From NCBI GenBank assembly GCA_019058515.1, contig JAHPYY010000078.1:1-47264 (forward strand): a stretch of DNA of 47,264 nt. The letters are read 5' to 3'. Origin of the DNA: Promethearchaeota archaeon. GTDB lineage: Archaea > Asgardarchaeota > Lokiarchaeia > Sigynarchaeales > SOKP01. Position 1 is the stretch's first letter; each line of letters begins with the position of its first letter. Under the pieces are notes generated by a model. That model saw only the letters and a program-made list of their open reading frames with translations, had not been told where the DNA came from and searched no databases. Shown here one piece after another: positions 16,840 to 26,127 of the stretch. Both the position numbers and the translations under genes were made by a program.

Positions 16840-17610
16840 ATGAAAATTGTGTTTCACGAGAGATATTATAATTCCAATTACGCTATGGATCCAGCTGCTG
16901 CAGTTGGTAGATTAGAAGGAATAGTTAAAAAACTTCAAGAAAGTACCCAGTTTGAGTTTATCTCTCCTCAACCAGCTACAAAAGAGGATATTTTAGGAGC
17001 ACACACCGAAAGGCATTATAATAGTATTGAAAGAAGTCCCCTCTTATTTGAACTAGCATCTTTAGCATCGGGAGGGGCTATATTAGCTGCTAAAGAAGGA
17101 TTCGAAGGAAATCCTTGTTTTGCCTTAATTAGACCTCCCGGTCATCATGCTTCAGCTGACTCGTGTTGGGGATTTTGCTATTTTAACAACATTAGTATTA
17201 GTTTATTGAAACTCTACTCTGAGAAAAAAATCAAATCGGCGTTTATCCTTGATTTTGACCTTCATACGGGCGATGGTAATATCAATATCTTAACTAATAG
17301 AGACGATGATTTTAAAGTGAAGATTCTAAATCCGTCTTCTAGTGGTAGAACGAACTACATAAAGGAAGTTGAGAATTACATGGAAAATTTAAAAAGTATC
17401 GATATATTTGTGGCAAGTGCAGGATTTGACCAAGCCAGACAAGACTGGGGCAATCTGCTATATCCTGAGGATTACACGGAGTTGGGCGCTCTTATGAAGC
17501 GATACTCCAAGAGATTCTGTGGGGGACGGAGATACGCATTGCTGGAAGGAGGATATAACCACGATGTGTTACCACTAAATGTAAATGCTTTTATTGAGGG
17601 ATTTAAATAG
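16840..17610 (+). CDS. Histone-deacetylase-fold amidohydrolase (HDAC / acetylpolyamine type)
   Basis: 256 residues with the full zinc-hydrolase core: tandem catalytic His102-His103 in RPPGHHA, zinc ligands Asp140 and His142 in DFDLHTGDG and Asp197 in SAGFD, and the transition-state Tyr239 in LEGGYN. It is clearly shorter than most family members (about 300-375 residues), with compressed loops, so it may act on a small or exposed acetyl group. Substrates in the family include acetyl-lysine in proteins, acetylpolyamines and acetoin-enzyme systems; which applies is unknown. A GAGGT element at 16826-16830, about nine bases before the ATG, could be a ribosome binding site. Likely co-transcribed with threonine dehydrogenase. 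Confidence 0.85.
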   Translation: MKIVFHERYYNSNYAMDPAAAVGRLEGIVKKLQESTQFEFISPQPATKEDILGAHTERHYNSIERSPLLFELASLASGGAILAAKEGFEGNPCFALIRPPGHHASADSCWGFCYFNNISISLLKLYSEKKIKSAFILDFDLHTGDGNINILTNRDDDFKVKILNPSSSGRTNYIKEVENYMENLKSIDIFVASAGFDQARQDWGNLLYPEDYTELGALMKRYSKRFCGGRRYALLEGGYNHDVLPLNVNAFIEGFK

Positions 17611-17921
17611 AAATTTCTATTTTTTTATATTATATTTATTTTCCATGTCTCTTGTTTTAAAGTTAAATAAGGTAAAAGAATGAGTTTAAATTCATAAACT
17701 TGGAATTATCTACATGCTTACTGAAGTTTACCTCTGACTTTAGTTAAACTTTACTCTATTTATTGCAAGGTTGTTCCTATATATTTTAGGTGAGATTAAA
17801 GCCAAGAAAAGGATTTACATCCTATATTCCGTAAAAGCATTAAAATTAATTCTAATTGGACTATTCTTGCTTTTATTTCTTGATAAAATGAGTCTATAAG
17901 GAGAATAAAAAATAAAAATAA
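17611..17921. other. Gene-free AT-rich spacer
   Basis: About 310 bases between the deacetylase and TIR-LRR genes. T-rich runs just after 17610 could terminate the upstream operon. AAGGAG at 17898-17903, about 18 bases before the TIR-LRR ATG, is Shine-Dalgarno-like but too distant to be convincing. A hydrophobic 42-codon frame in this spacer is listed among the rejected items. Confidence 0.4.
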
Positions 17922-19412
17922 ATGGATATTAAAGATTATTATTATCTGTCATCGTTTTTAATTGGTAAAAAAATGGGCGTAATCGCATTTGTAAGTTATG
18001 CTACTAAGGATTCAAAAGATTTTCAAATTAAAAGTATTGCTGAAAAATTGACAGAATATCCCGAAATTGATAATGTTTTGTATTGGGAAGAGGATATGCA
18101 CGACGATATCATAAAATACATGAACGATAATCTAAAAAAGTGTCACCTCTTTTTATTGTTTTGTTCGCAGAATTCTATGAGATCTGAACCTGTAGAGATG
18201 GAGTGGACAGCCGCTTTAAAATTAAAGAAAAAAATCATTCCTATATTTAACAACACAGAGGATATTCCTCCTTTACTTACCACTAAATTGGGCGTTCAGT
18301 TTAATAAGAGAGATATACATAGCACAATAAATGAAATCTATAATTTAATTCTAAAAAAAATGAACATCCAACTTATAACTCCAGATGTAAAGGAAAAGGA
18401 AACTGCTGAAACACCTATTAAAGAGGTCTCAGATTTGACGACTACATACAAAGGAAAGGAAATATTATTTGCAGAAAAAGAAGTATTGGAAGACATAATA
18501 AAATCAATTAAGAAGTCATTTTCAGTGGTTTTAAACTTAAAATGGGGATCATTTGGTGTAAATATTCAATTTAAGCATATTATAGGCTTAGGTCTTTATA
18601 CAGATGCAGGATTAGGGGTTCAATCTCTTCCCGAATCTATTGGAGACCTAAAATGGCTTCAAAAGCTTTCTTTAATAAATAATAAATTGACAAAACTTCC
18701 AAATTCCTTTGGTAAACTTGAATCTCTTGAAATTTTATGGCTTAATAAAAATAAGATAGTTCAACTTCCAGAATCCTTTGGGAACCTTAAGTCCCTGAAA
18801 AATCTCGATATGAGTAATAATAAGTTATCTAGCCTTCCAGAATCGTTTGGTAACCTTTCTTCTATAAATGTTTTACAAATGCAGGGAAATAAACTAGAAT
18901 CTTTACCTAATTCATTTGGCAATCTTAAATCCTTGAGAGAACTGGATTTGTTTAGCAATAAATTATCAAGCCTTCCAGAATCGTTTGGTAACCTCTCTTC
19001 TTTAAGTGTTTTATATTTACATAGTAATAATTTAAATAGCCTTCCAGGTTCTTTCAATAATTTAACCAATCTTAAAAGATTGTATCTGAATAATAATAAA
19101 TTTAGAAATTTTCCAAATTTATCGCTTAAAAATTTACGAGGTTTAGACATTGGATATAATCAACTTTTAAGCGTTCCTGAATCTATCGATAAATTAGAGT
19201 CTATTCAAGCATTAATCATACGCAAAAATAACATTAATAAACTTCCTGAATCCATGTTGAATTTATCAAACTTAAGGGAATTACGTGCGGAAGATCTGCC
19301 ACTAGAAGAGTCTTCTTATGAGATACTAGAGAAATTACAGCGCCGTGGTATAGATTTGGGTGCTGAAGTTTCCTTTGAAATTTCAAAAATTTCATCTCAA
19401 AATAAAAAATAA
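17922..19412 (+). CDS. TIR domain - leucine-rich repeat protein
   Basis: 496 residues. A TIR domain spans about residues 19-145: strand A with FVSYATKDS (23-31), the LFLLFCSQN strand (76-84), and SEPVEMEW, where Glu94 aligns with the catalytic Glu of NAD-cleaving TIR domains. A polar linker follows at about 150-200. About ten leucine-rich repeats of 23 residues then run from about 235 to 460 with consensus LPESFGNLxSLxxLxLxxNKLxS. There is no membrane helix or signal peptide, so it is cytoplasmic. TIR domains act as NADases or signalling adaptors in immune and cell-death systems; LRRs bind proteins or other ligands. No NB-ARC, Roc or STAND ATPase lies between the two. An internal ATG at 17973 is an alternative start just before the TIR domain. 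Confidence 0.85.
   Translation: MDIKDYYYLSSFLIGKKMGVIAFVSYATKDSKDFQIKSIAEKLTEYPEIDNVLYWEEDMHDDIIKYMNDNLKKCHLFLLFCSQNSMRSEPVEMEWTAALKLKKKIIPIFNNTEDIPPLLTTKLGVQFNKRDIHSTINEIYNLILKKMNIQLITPDVKEKETAETPIKEVSDLTTTYKGKEILFAEKEVLEDIIKSIKKSFSVVLNLKWGSFGVNIQFKHIIGLGLYTDAGLGVQSLPESIGDLKWLQKLSLINNKLTKLPNSFGKLESLEILWLNKNKIVQLPESFGNLKSLKNLDMSNNKLSSLPESFGNLSSINVLQMQGNKLESLPNSFGNLKSLRELDLFSNKLSSLPESFGNLSSLSVLYLHSNNLNSLPGSFNNLTNLKRLYLNNNKFRNFPNLSLKNLRGLDIGYNQLLSVPESIDKLESIQALIIRKNNINKLPESMLNLSNLRELRAEDLPLEESSYEILEKLQRRGIDLGAEVSFEISKISSQNKK
18831..18994 (+). repeat. Identical 26-base direct repeats inside the LRR region
   Basis: The 26 bases at 18831-18856 recur exactly at 18969-18994, 138 bases apart, which is two 23-codon LRR units. 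Nucleotide identity between units indicates recent internal duplication or gene conversion within the LRR array. Confidence 0.8.
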
Positions 19413-19667
19413 TGTTAATTAATTGGATTATATCAACTTCTATGTGAATGAATTAGTATGGTGTTTAGATTAATAATAACTGGAATAATAACATATATTA
19501 TAGCTATTCTTCATTAATTTTGTAATTGAACCTATTGATATGATTTATATCTCGACGAGGTTGCTTGTAATTTGACTTTTTGTAATAGTAAACCTAATAA
19601 TTTCTCTTAGATTTCATCATAAGTAACCTATTTTTATTAATTAATCTCTATAGACTATTTAATCATC

Positions 19668-20993
19668 ATGAAGTATATAGATTGGTTAGCAAATAAAGAT
19701 CTAACTTACAAGGAAGGAGTTTTACATTATTCTAATCATAATGTTGTTGAATTGGCACAAACCTATAAAACTCCTCTTTATATTATTAACGAACAGTTGT
19801 TAAGGAAAACCTATCGTCAACTTAAACAATCAATGGATTTAGAATATCGTAATAATGATATTCACTATGCTGTCAAGGCTAATTCTAACCTTTCATTACT
19901 TAAAATTTTAAAATCTGAAGGATCTAAATTTGATTGTACATCGACGGGAGAGATATATGTATGCCTAAAAGCAGGAGCTTCACCTGAAGATATAATTTTC
20001 ACAGGAAATATGTTCACAAACGAAGACTTCGAGTATGCTATAAAGCAAGATATTACTATAAATCTAGATAGTATTAGCCAATTAGAAAGGTTATATCACA
20101 GTTATAAAGCTCTAGGAAAAAATCCCAGCGAATTCAAACCGATTTCCTTTAGGATTAATCCAGAATTTGGAGCTGGGCACCACGCTCACACAATAACCGC
20201 AGGCAAGGAGATTAAATTCGGGATTCTCGCCAATCAAGTTAATAAAGCCTACTCTCGGGCGTTAGAATTAGGGTTCGAGAAATTTGGCATTCACATGCAC
20301 ATAGGATCGGGAATTATAAATCCAAACGATTATAAAAATGCGGCTGACAAATACGCCTCTATAATTAAAAATCTATCGGAGAACTTGGATATTAAATTAG
20401 AGTTTATCGATCTTGGGGGCGGATTGGGTATTCCTTATAAACCCGAAGAGGAACCCCTTGATTTGAAATTATATCTTAAAAATTGTATTAGACCAATAGT
20501 TAATTTGATTGAGAGTAAAGATTTGGGGGAGCATACCTTAAAGATTGAGCCGGGTCGGTATTTATCAGCTCAAGCAAGTATACTGATAGCACAAATCAAT
20601 ACTATAAAATATAATGGATTCAAATACTTTGCTGGACTTGATGCAGGGTTTAACACATTAATTCGACCGACGATGTACGGTTCCTATCATCATATTATTA
20701 AATGTGATGCTCCAAAGGGTGGTCCTCCCAAAACCTACGATATAGCAGGCCCGATTTGCGAGTCCGGAGATATTCTTGGAAGAGAAAGAGAAATAGAAGA
20801 ATTGAAAGAAGGTGAATATTTAGCCATTTTAGATGCTGGAGCCTACGGTTTTGTAATGAGTAGTCAATATAATTCTAGACCTCGAGCTGCTGAAGTATTA
20901 ATTAGCCAAGAACAATCGTATTTGATTAGAGCACGAGAAGAATTTGAAGATATTACGCGAAACCAGAGAATTCCTGATTATCTAAATAAATAA
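19668..20993 (+). CDS. lysA: Diaminopimelate decarboxylase
   Basis: 441 residues, fold type III PLP enzyme, the last step of the diaminopimelate route to lysine. The PLP Lys70 is in HYAVKANSN. The phosphate-binding Gly-rich loop is DLGGGLGIPY, HMHIGSG marks the barrel, and the essential Cys364 is in PICESGD from the other subunit's active site. The C-terminal GAYGFVMSSQYN and RPRAAEVL motifs are typical of LysA and differ from ornithine/arginine decarboxylases. No other lysine-pathway gene lies nearby, so it appears to be transcribed alone. Confidence 0.9.
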   Translation: MKYIDWLANKDLTYKEGVLHYSNHNVVELAQTYKTPLYIINEQLLRKTYRQLKQSMDLEYRNNDIHYAVKANSNLSLLKILKSEGSKFDCTSTGEIYVCLKAGASPEDIIFTGNMFTNEDFEYAIKQDITINLDSISQLERLYHSYKALGKNPSEFKPISFRINPEFGAGHHAHTITAGKEIKFGILANQVNKAYSRALELGFEKFGIHMHIGSGIINPNDYKNAADKYASIIKNLSENLDIKLEFIDLGGGLGIPYKPEEEPLDLKLYLKNCIRPIVNLIESKDLGEHTLKIEPGRYLSAQASILIAQINTIKYNGFKYFAGLDAGFNTLIRPTMYGSYHHIIKCDAPKGGPPKTYDIAGPICESGDILGREREIEELKEGEYLAILDAGAYGFVMSSQYNSRPRAAEVLISQEQSYLIRAREEFEDITRNQRIPDYLNK

Positions 20994-21018
20994 AATAGAA
21001 AAAAAGTGGAAATTATAA

Positions 21019-22341
21019 TTAAACTACTTGATAGAAGCTCTCGTCAAATTCTGGTCGATTTTTATATTTTTCCGCAAATAATAACGGAGCTTTATCAAGA
21101 TTTTTGTAAAAGTAGGAAGGAACTTTAATTCCCGCCTCTTTTAGTGCAACTTTCAAGTCATCAACGGAAGGAGGACAACCTTTGATTGCAATAAGTTGGT
21201 TAATATTGGGATGGTCTTTGTTTTTGTTATACTGGCATTGTCCTAACAGAATTGTTTTTTTCATTCCTTCTGAAGGTTCCATTACCTTTCCCGTTAGAAC
21301 TTCTATGTCATCAAAAGGTTCCCCGTTCCACGCATTTTTTATCGCCACAAGGATTATTCCATTCATCCCTGAACAGAACGTACACATGGACTCATCGTAT
21401 CTCCTGTAGCTAATTCCTTTTATTCCTGCTCTAGCGTAAGAGAGAGGCAAGGTATTATTGTTTTCGTATACGAATTCCCAACCGTGAGGAGACGAAAGAT
21501 CTTCAATTTTTTCTCCTACAACCTCGATGTCAGATAAATCAATTGGACGATTTCTATCTTTAGCTGCTTGTACAAGGTGAGGTACGGCTATAGGATCGAT
21601 TTCGAGTAAGCTCGAGCCAACCAAATCTGCGGATAATATATTCCTCGAAGCTACCAATATGTTGCTCCTATGCGCCTTTCCATCAAAAGTGGGCCCTCTT
21701 TCAAGGGTATATATCCCATCTATGAGTGTAAGACTAGGAGGAGCCTTATTTGCTAATTGAGCTACATTATAATGAAGGGTGTATTTAGGATCGTCGCCAT
21801 GGAACTTTTTTCGAGAAGGAATGTTAATTAACCCTTTTAAGTTTTTAATTCCTAAACTTACAACGCACTGTGCGTGAGTTTTAAGGACAGGTATATCGAT
21901 TAAGAAATCCGAGTGTAACATATCAGAGTTCATTTTTGCCGATACACCCTCAGCTAATTCGATTTTCTCGTAGGGGCGCTCAAATGCATCAATTATATTA
22001 ATCCCATATTTTTCTTTCATGAGATTGTAGCCTAACTTTTCGAAGGCGTCTTTGGATGTTTCCTTATCTTTTGGGTCTTCCGTAATAATACCATCGCCAA
22101 TCGTTATGTCATCAGCTCCCTTCTCTACTAGATATTCAACGACATCTTCAACCACTCTTGAAGTAGTAAGCATACCCCACTTTGGAACTTCGCAATGCCT
22201 GTTCCAGTATACTAGATTTGGTTTTATGAATATTTTACCTTTTATGGGAATGTCATCGAGACCATTTACTAAATCAATTACTTTACGAACCGATTCTCTG
22301 GGTTTTTCGTATTTAACTACCGATACTTTAAATTTACTCAT
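21019..22341 (-). CDS. DUF362-family protein
   Basis: About 440 residues. The N-terminal half carries the DUF362 pattern: KIFIKPNLVYWNRH, a TIGDG turn, and FLIDIPVLKTHAQCVVSLGIKNLKG at about residues 165-190. The C-terminal third has scattered Cys (CTFCSGMNG, GQCQYN, IKGCPPS) that could bind a metal or cluster, though not in a ferredoxin spacing. DUF362 proteins are widespread in anaerobes and of unclear function. An AGGTGG sequence directly precedes the ATG at 22341, and a GTG at 22347 inside it is an alternative start. Convergent with lysA. Confidence 0.75.
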   Translation of the reverse strand: MSKFKVSVVKYEKPRESVRKVIDLVNGLDDIPIKGKIFIKPNLVYWNRHCEVPKWGMLTTSRVVEDVVEYLVEKGADDITIGDGIITEDPKDKETSKDAFEKLGYNLMKEKYGINIIDAFERPYEKIELAEGVSAKMNSDMLHSDFLIDIPVLKTHAQCVVSLGIKNLKGLINIPSRKKFHGDDPKYTLHYNVAQLANKAPPSLTLIDGIYTLERGPTFDGKAHRSNILVASRNILSADLVGSSLLEIDPIAVPHLVQAAKDRNRPIDLSDIEVVGEKIEDLSSPHGWEFVYENNNTLPLSYARAGIKGISYRRYDESMCTFCSGMNGIILVAIKNAWNGEPFDDIEVLTGKVMEPSEGMKKTILLGQCQYNKNKDHPNINQLIAIKGCPPSVDDLKVALKEAGIKVPSYFYKNLDKAPLLFAEKYKNRPEFDESFYQVV

Positions 22342-22433
22342 TACCACCTAACCATTATCTCTATTTTTAATATTATATGAGGTGAATATGGAATATATTA
22401 AAAATTAATTCATTCTTAATCTTAATTTACTTT

Positions 22434-22967
22434 TTATCTGCACATCCATTCCTCTTTTAAAAGCCCCATGATTATTGAATCACTGTATTTTCCGTTTATA
22501 TAATCTGCTTTTCTTCTGCGACCTACTTCTTGGAATCCAAGCTTTAAGTACGATTTGTACGCACGAGTATTAAAATCGTGAACCTCTAACTCCACTCGAT
22601 TCAAATTAAGAGTGTTAAAACTATTAATGATTAATAAATTTAAAGCTTCAGTTCCAAAACCTTTTCCAAGGAATTCTTTTTCCCCTATCATTATCCCACA
22701 TTTGCCAACTCTATTCTTCCAATCTATTTAAACGCCATAATCTCCAATAGTTTGGTCTAAATCGTGATCATTTCGCATAGATATTGAAAAGATAACAAAA
22801 TTGGCACGTTTTGGGAGATTATTAAACCAATCTTCTTCCATTTCTCTTGTTAATGGTAGATAACGATTAAGATATTGAGTTATCTCAGGATCATTTAGCC
22901 ATTTTAAAAATAAGTCTATATCGCTCTTTTTTAAGGGATTTAGAGAAACTTTTTCCCCTTTTAACAA
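22434..22967 (-). pseudogene. GNAT (RimJ/RimL-type) N-acetyltransferase with an in-frame stop
   Basis: One continuous 178-codon frame from a TTG at 22967 to 22434, the usual size of RimJ/RimL-like acetyltransferases, is interrupted by a single TAA at 22730-22728. Before the stop the protein reads KGEKVSLNPLKKSDIDLFLK and ends IGDYGV. After it the same frame reads IDWKNRVGKCGIMIGEKEF, then GKGFGTEAL (the acetyl-CoA pyrophosphate loop) and RVELEVHDFNTRAYKSYLKL (the family's helix 4 region). Nothing else is missing. A single nonsense change or a 3-base slip next to it would explain the break; a sequencing error is possible. It lies directly behind the first P-type ATPase gene on the same strand. 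Confidence 0.8.
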
Positions 22968-23041
22968 TAAAAAAAAATAATGAATAAATAAGAAATAAGA
23001 TTTACTAGTTGTTAGTAAAAATAGAACTAATAGGTAGTTGT

Positions 23042-25933
23042 TTAAAAAACTATCCCTCTTATTCTTGCGTAATATTTGACTAATTCGAATGAAACGACGC
23101 ATATCATTGAAACTAGAAAGCACACCAGCCAATCCAAAGCCGTTAAATACATAAACATGAAATTAAATCCAATACTAGCCAATCCAACTTGAAATCCTGG
23201 AATATACATTAGCGACAGAAATACACCGAAGAGAAATACCATAATATAGTACATAATTTTGTTTCTGTCTTCTTTTAAGCTTCTAATAAGAGACTTGTTT
23301 GGTCGTCGAATTTGAAAGATTAAAAACGACTCGCAAAAGAAAAGCGTTACCATTAACATGGTTAAAGCTTTAGCTTCCGCAGGTACGGCAGTAGGCGTTA
23401 AATTGGTGGTTTCCACGCTGTAAAGATAAAGCTCGTTAAATATTCCAAACTCGTAATTAGCAGGGAATATGGGATAAATTCCAGTCAGAACTATGAAATA
23501 ACTTATTATCATGCTTACGGCAAGTAGTCCACCGAATATTAGCATTAAGATCAAGGTTTCTAACGAAAGGATTTCTTCCTCATTCCTCGGTTTTTCCTTC
23601 ATTACATCTTTTGAAATGGTATCAAAAGTTAATATTAAGCCTGGAAATGTGTGTACTGTAATAGCCAAAAAGACCCACTGTAAATAGTACAATTCATCGA
23701 GAAAATATGGTAAGTTAAGTATTACTGCAAGTATGAACTGTACGATTCCCTCGAAGACATTAATGCAAATATAGAAAAAGACTATAGCGCGTACCTTACT
23801 GAATATACCCCTCCCTTGGTGAATCCCATCAACGATGGATATAAATGAATCGTCCGAAAGTACCATATCCGATGCTTCTTTTGCAACATCCGTTCCTTGA
23901 ATTCCCATGGCGATTCCGGCGTCAGCCATATTTAACGCAAGTGCATCGTTAACACCGTCGCCCGTCATCGCTACTACCTTTTCTTGACTTTTGTATCGTT
24001 TTACAATATCTTGCTTGTGCTCTGGAGATACTCGCGCAAAAACTTTTACATTATTAAAATTTTCGTCAGTTTCTATGTCATTTATATCTTTTCCCTCAAC
24101 AGCAATTTCATTAATGTCTCTTATAATGGATATTTGGGATGCTATTGAACGAGCAGTTAAGGCTGAATCTCCTGTGATCATAACTACTTCCACTCCCGCA
24201 TTATGGCACTTCTCAACAGAATCTTTAACTCCTTCTCTTGGAGGGTCTAATATTGTTACAAATCCAATATAAACCATATCAGATTCAAAATACGTTCTTT
24301 CCTCAGTATCGTCAGCAAATTTAGGTAACATATAAAAATCTTTATAACACAGACTTAGAATCCGATATCCTTGTTCAGCATAACTATTTGCTTTTGCTAT
24401 TATTTCTTGTTTTAAATTTTCTGTGAATTGGATTTCTGTGTTATTGTAAAGAATTTTAGAGCATAGAGGGATCAAAATTTCTGTCGCTCCTTTAGTAAAA
24501 GAATAATATTTTTCTTCTTTTCGATAAATCTTGCTCATTCTCTTTATCTTGGAATCAAACGGGAATTCTTTAATTTGCTCAAAATCTTCGAGGAGAAAGT
24601 CTCCCATCCCCTTCTGAAAAAGCACCATTAAGGCTCCTTCTGTAGGGGAGCCAATAACCGTCCAACTATCGACGCTCTTTCCTGAGGCTTCAATTTCGTT
24701 TTTCACTAGTGCTGAATTATTGTTTAAAAATCCTGCGATCAACAATAATTTTAGTTGTGCGTAGTCATCGATATGCATCACATATTCGGGATTTTTAGGA
24801 TCATCCATATTTATGATATCTCCCTTAGGAGAATACCCGCTTCCCGTCACCTTAAAAATAGAACCATTTGTCCATACATGTTGAATAGACATTTGGTTTT
24901 TAGTTAATGTACCAGTTTTATCGGAACAGACTATACTTACTCTTCCTAAACTATCAACCGAAGCAAGATTTCTAATAATAACTCCTTTATGTGCCATTGC
25001 TACAACACCAGTCAACAAAACAATTGTAACTAATAAGGGAATGTTAATAGGCATTATATCCATGGCAGAATTCAAGCTTTTGACAATATCCAAAACACCC
25101 GTGGCACCCCAAATGATAAAAAGTGTAATGAACCAAAATACGAAAACTGATAATCCTAACCACTTTCCAAATCTGTTCATTTTTTCTCTAATTGGAATAT
25201 CACTTGTTCCTGCTTCTTCCAACCCTACAGATATCTTACCAATTTCCGTATTTGCTCCAGTTTTAACTGTTATGGCAGAACCATTACCAGTAGTAACATA
25301 AGTACCATAAAATATCATATTATCTTGATCTTGAATTACAGCTTCGGGATTTTTTATCGTTCTCACATTCTTTTTCTGAGGTTCGCTTTCTCCTGTAAGA
25401 GATGATTCGTTAACTTCTAGATTTGATTGAGTAATTAGTCGTGCATCGGCTGGGATTCTATCTCCTTGATTTAATACTAAAATATCTCCAATAACGACAT
25501 CAGTGGTTTGAATTTCCTTTTTTTCTCCATTCCGGATTATTGTTGTCGTTGGTGCGGTCATTTTTCTTAATGCCTTTAACTTTTTAGTTGCTCGAAACTG
25601 CTGTATTATCGCTACAATACAATTTAGAGCTACAATACCTAAAGTTAAAACGATCGTGACCAAATTTCCTTCTGCTCCAAAAAGAATTGAGAGGAATAGA
25701 ATTAAAGCACCAATTAAGTAGATAACGATCAACCAGTTAAATAAGGGAGCTAAATATATTTTTATAAATCCTTTAGATACTCTGGGTAATTCATTAAGTC
25801 CATATTTTTCTAGCCTGATTTGAGCTTCAGTTTCAGAAAGACCTTTCTTAGGATCCGTTTCAAAATGTTGATATAATTGTTCTAATTCTAAAGAATGGTA
25901 CCTGTTTTCGCTAACATTATTGATAACTGTCAT
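23042..25933 (-). CDS. P-type ATPase (P2-like layout, non-canonical ion ligands)
   Basis: 963 residues. All catalytic motifs are present: TGES at 180-183, phosphorylated Asp338 in CSDKTGTLT, KGATE at 481, TGDS at 587-590 and TGDGVND at 657-663, with about ten membrane helices and a cation-ATPase N-terminal domain. The transport site is unusual. The M4 motif is MPINIPLL (294-301) where Ca2+ pumps have the PEGLP Glu, and M6 reads ITVHTFPG (758-765) where the Ca2+-binding Asp is replaced by His761. The M5 Asn and Glu (CINVFE) are kept. The transported substrate is therefore uncertain. It resembles the second ATPase at 27192-30062, which shares these changes. Confidence 0.85.
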   Translation of the reverse strand: MTVINNVSENRYHSLELEQLYQHFETDPKKGLSETEAQIRLEKYGLNELPRVSKGFIKIYLAPLFNWLIVIYLIGALILFLSILFGAEGNLVTIVLTLGIVALNCIVAIIQQFRATKKLKALRKMTAPTTTIIRNGEKKEIQTTDVVIGDILVLNQGDRIPADARLITQSNLEVNESSLTGESEPQKKNVRTIKNPEAVIQDQDNMIFYGTYVTTGNGSAITVKTGANTEIGKISVGLEEAGTSDIPIREKMNRFGKWLGLSVFVFWFITLFIIWGATGVLDIVKSLNSAMDIMPINIPLLVTIVLLTGVVAMAHKGVIIRNLASVDSLGRVSIVCSDKTGTLTKNQMSIQHVWTNGSIFKVTGSGYSPKGDIINMDDPKNPEYVMHIDDYAQLKLLLIAGFLNNNSALVKNEIEASGKSVDSWTVIGSPTEGALMVLFQKGMGDFLLEDFEQIKEFPFDSKIKRMSKIYRKEEKYYSFTKGATEILIPLCSKILYNNTEIQFTENLKQEIIAKANSYAEQGYRILSLCYKDFYMLPKFADDTEERTYFESDMVYIGFVTILDPPREGVKDSVEKCHNAGVEVVMITGDSALTARSIASQISIIRDINEIAVEGKDINDIETDENFNNVKVFARVSPEHKQDIVKRYKSQEKVVAMTGDGVNDALALNMADAGIAMGIQGTDVAKEASDMVLSDDSFISIVDGIHQGRGIFSKVRAIVFFYICINVFEGIVQFILAVILNLPYFLDELYYLQWVFLAITVHTFPGLILTFDTISKDVMKEKPRNEEEILSLETLILMLIFGGLLAVSMIISYFIVLTGIYPIFPANYEFGIFNELYLYSVETTNLTPTAVPAEAKALTMLMVTLFFCESFLIFQIRRPNKSLIRSLKEDRNKIMYYIMVFLFGVFLSLMYIPGFQVGLASIGFNFMFMYLTALDWLVCFLVSMICVVSFELVKYYARIRGIVF

Positions 25934-26127
25934 ATCTTCATTTCCCGTGTTACTATAAAATTAAATGTGATAGAAAAAAAAATTGTTAAATAGAATAATA
26001 AAAATTATAGCTTTTAATTTTAGCTTTTAATTTAACTATGACCTTTTAAAGAAGTTGAGTTTGAGAGAATGGGATTATAAGATAAGAATAAGCATAATAA
26101 GTAAGTTTTATAGATTTTAAGATTCAA

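Noticed and set aside
17771..17899. Possible 42-residue hydrophobic small protein just upstream of the TIR-LRR gene (TTG start, KALKLILIGLFLLLFLDK segment).
   Set aside because: Only a TTG start, no ribosome binding site, and AT-rich spacers readily give hydrophobic frames by chance; no family support.
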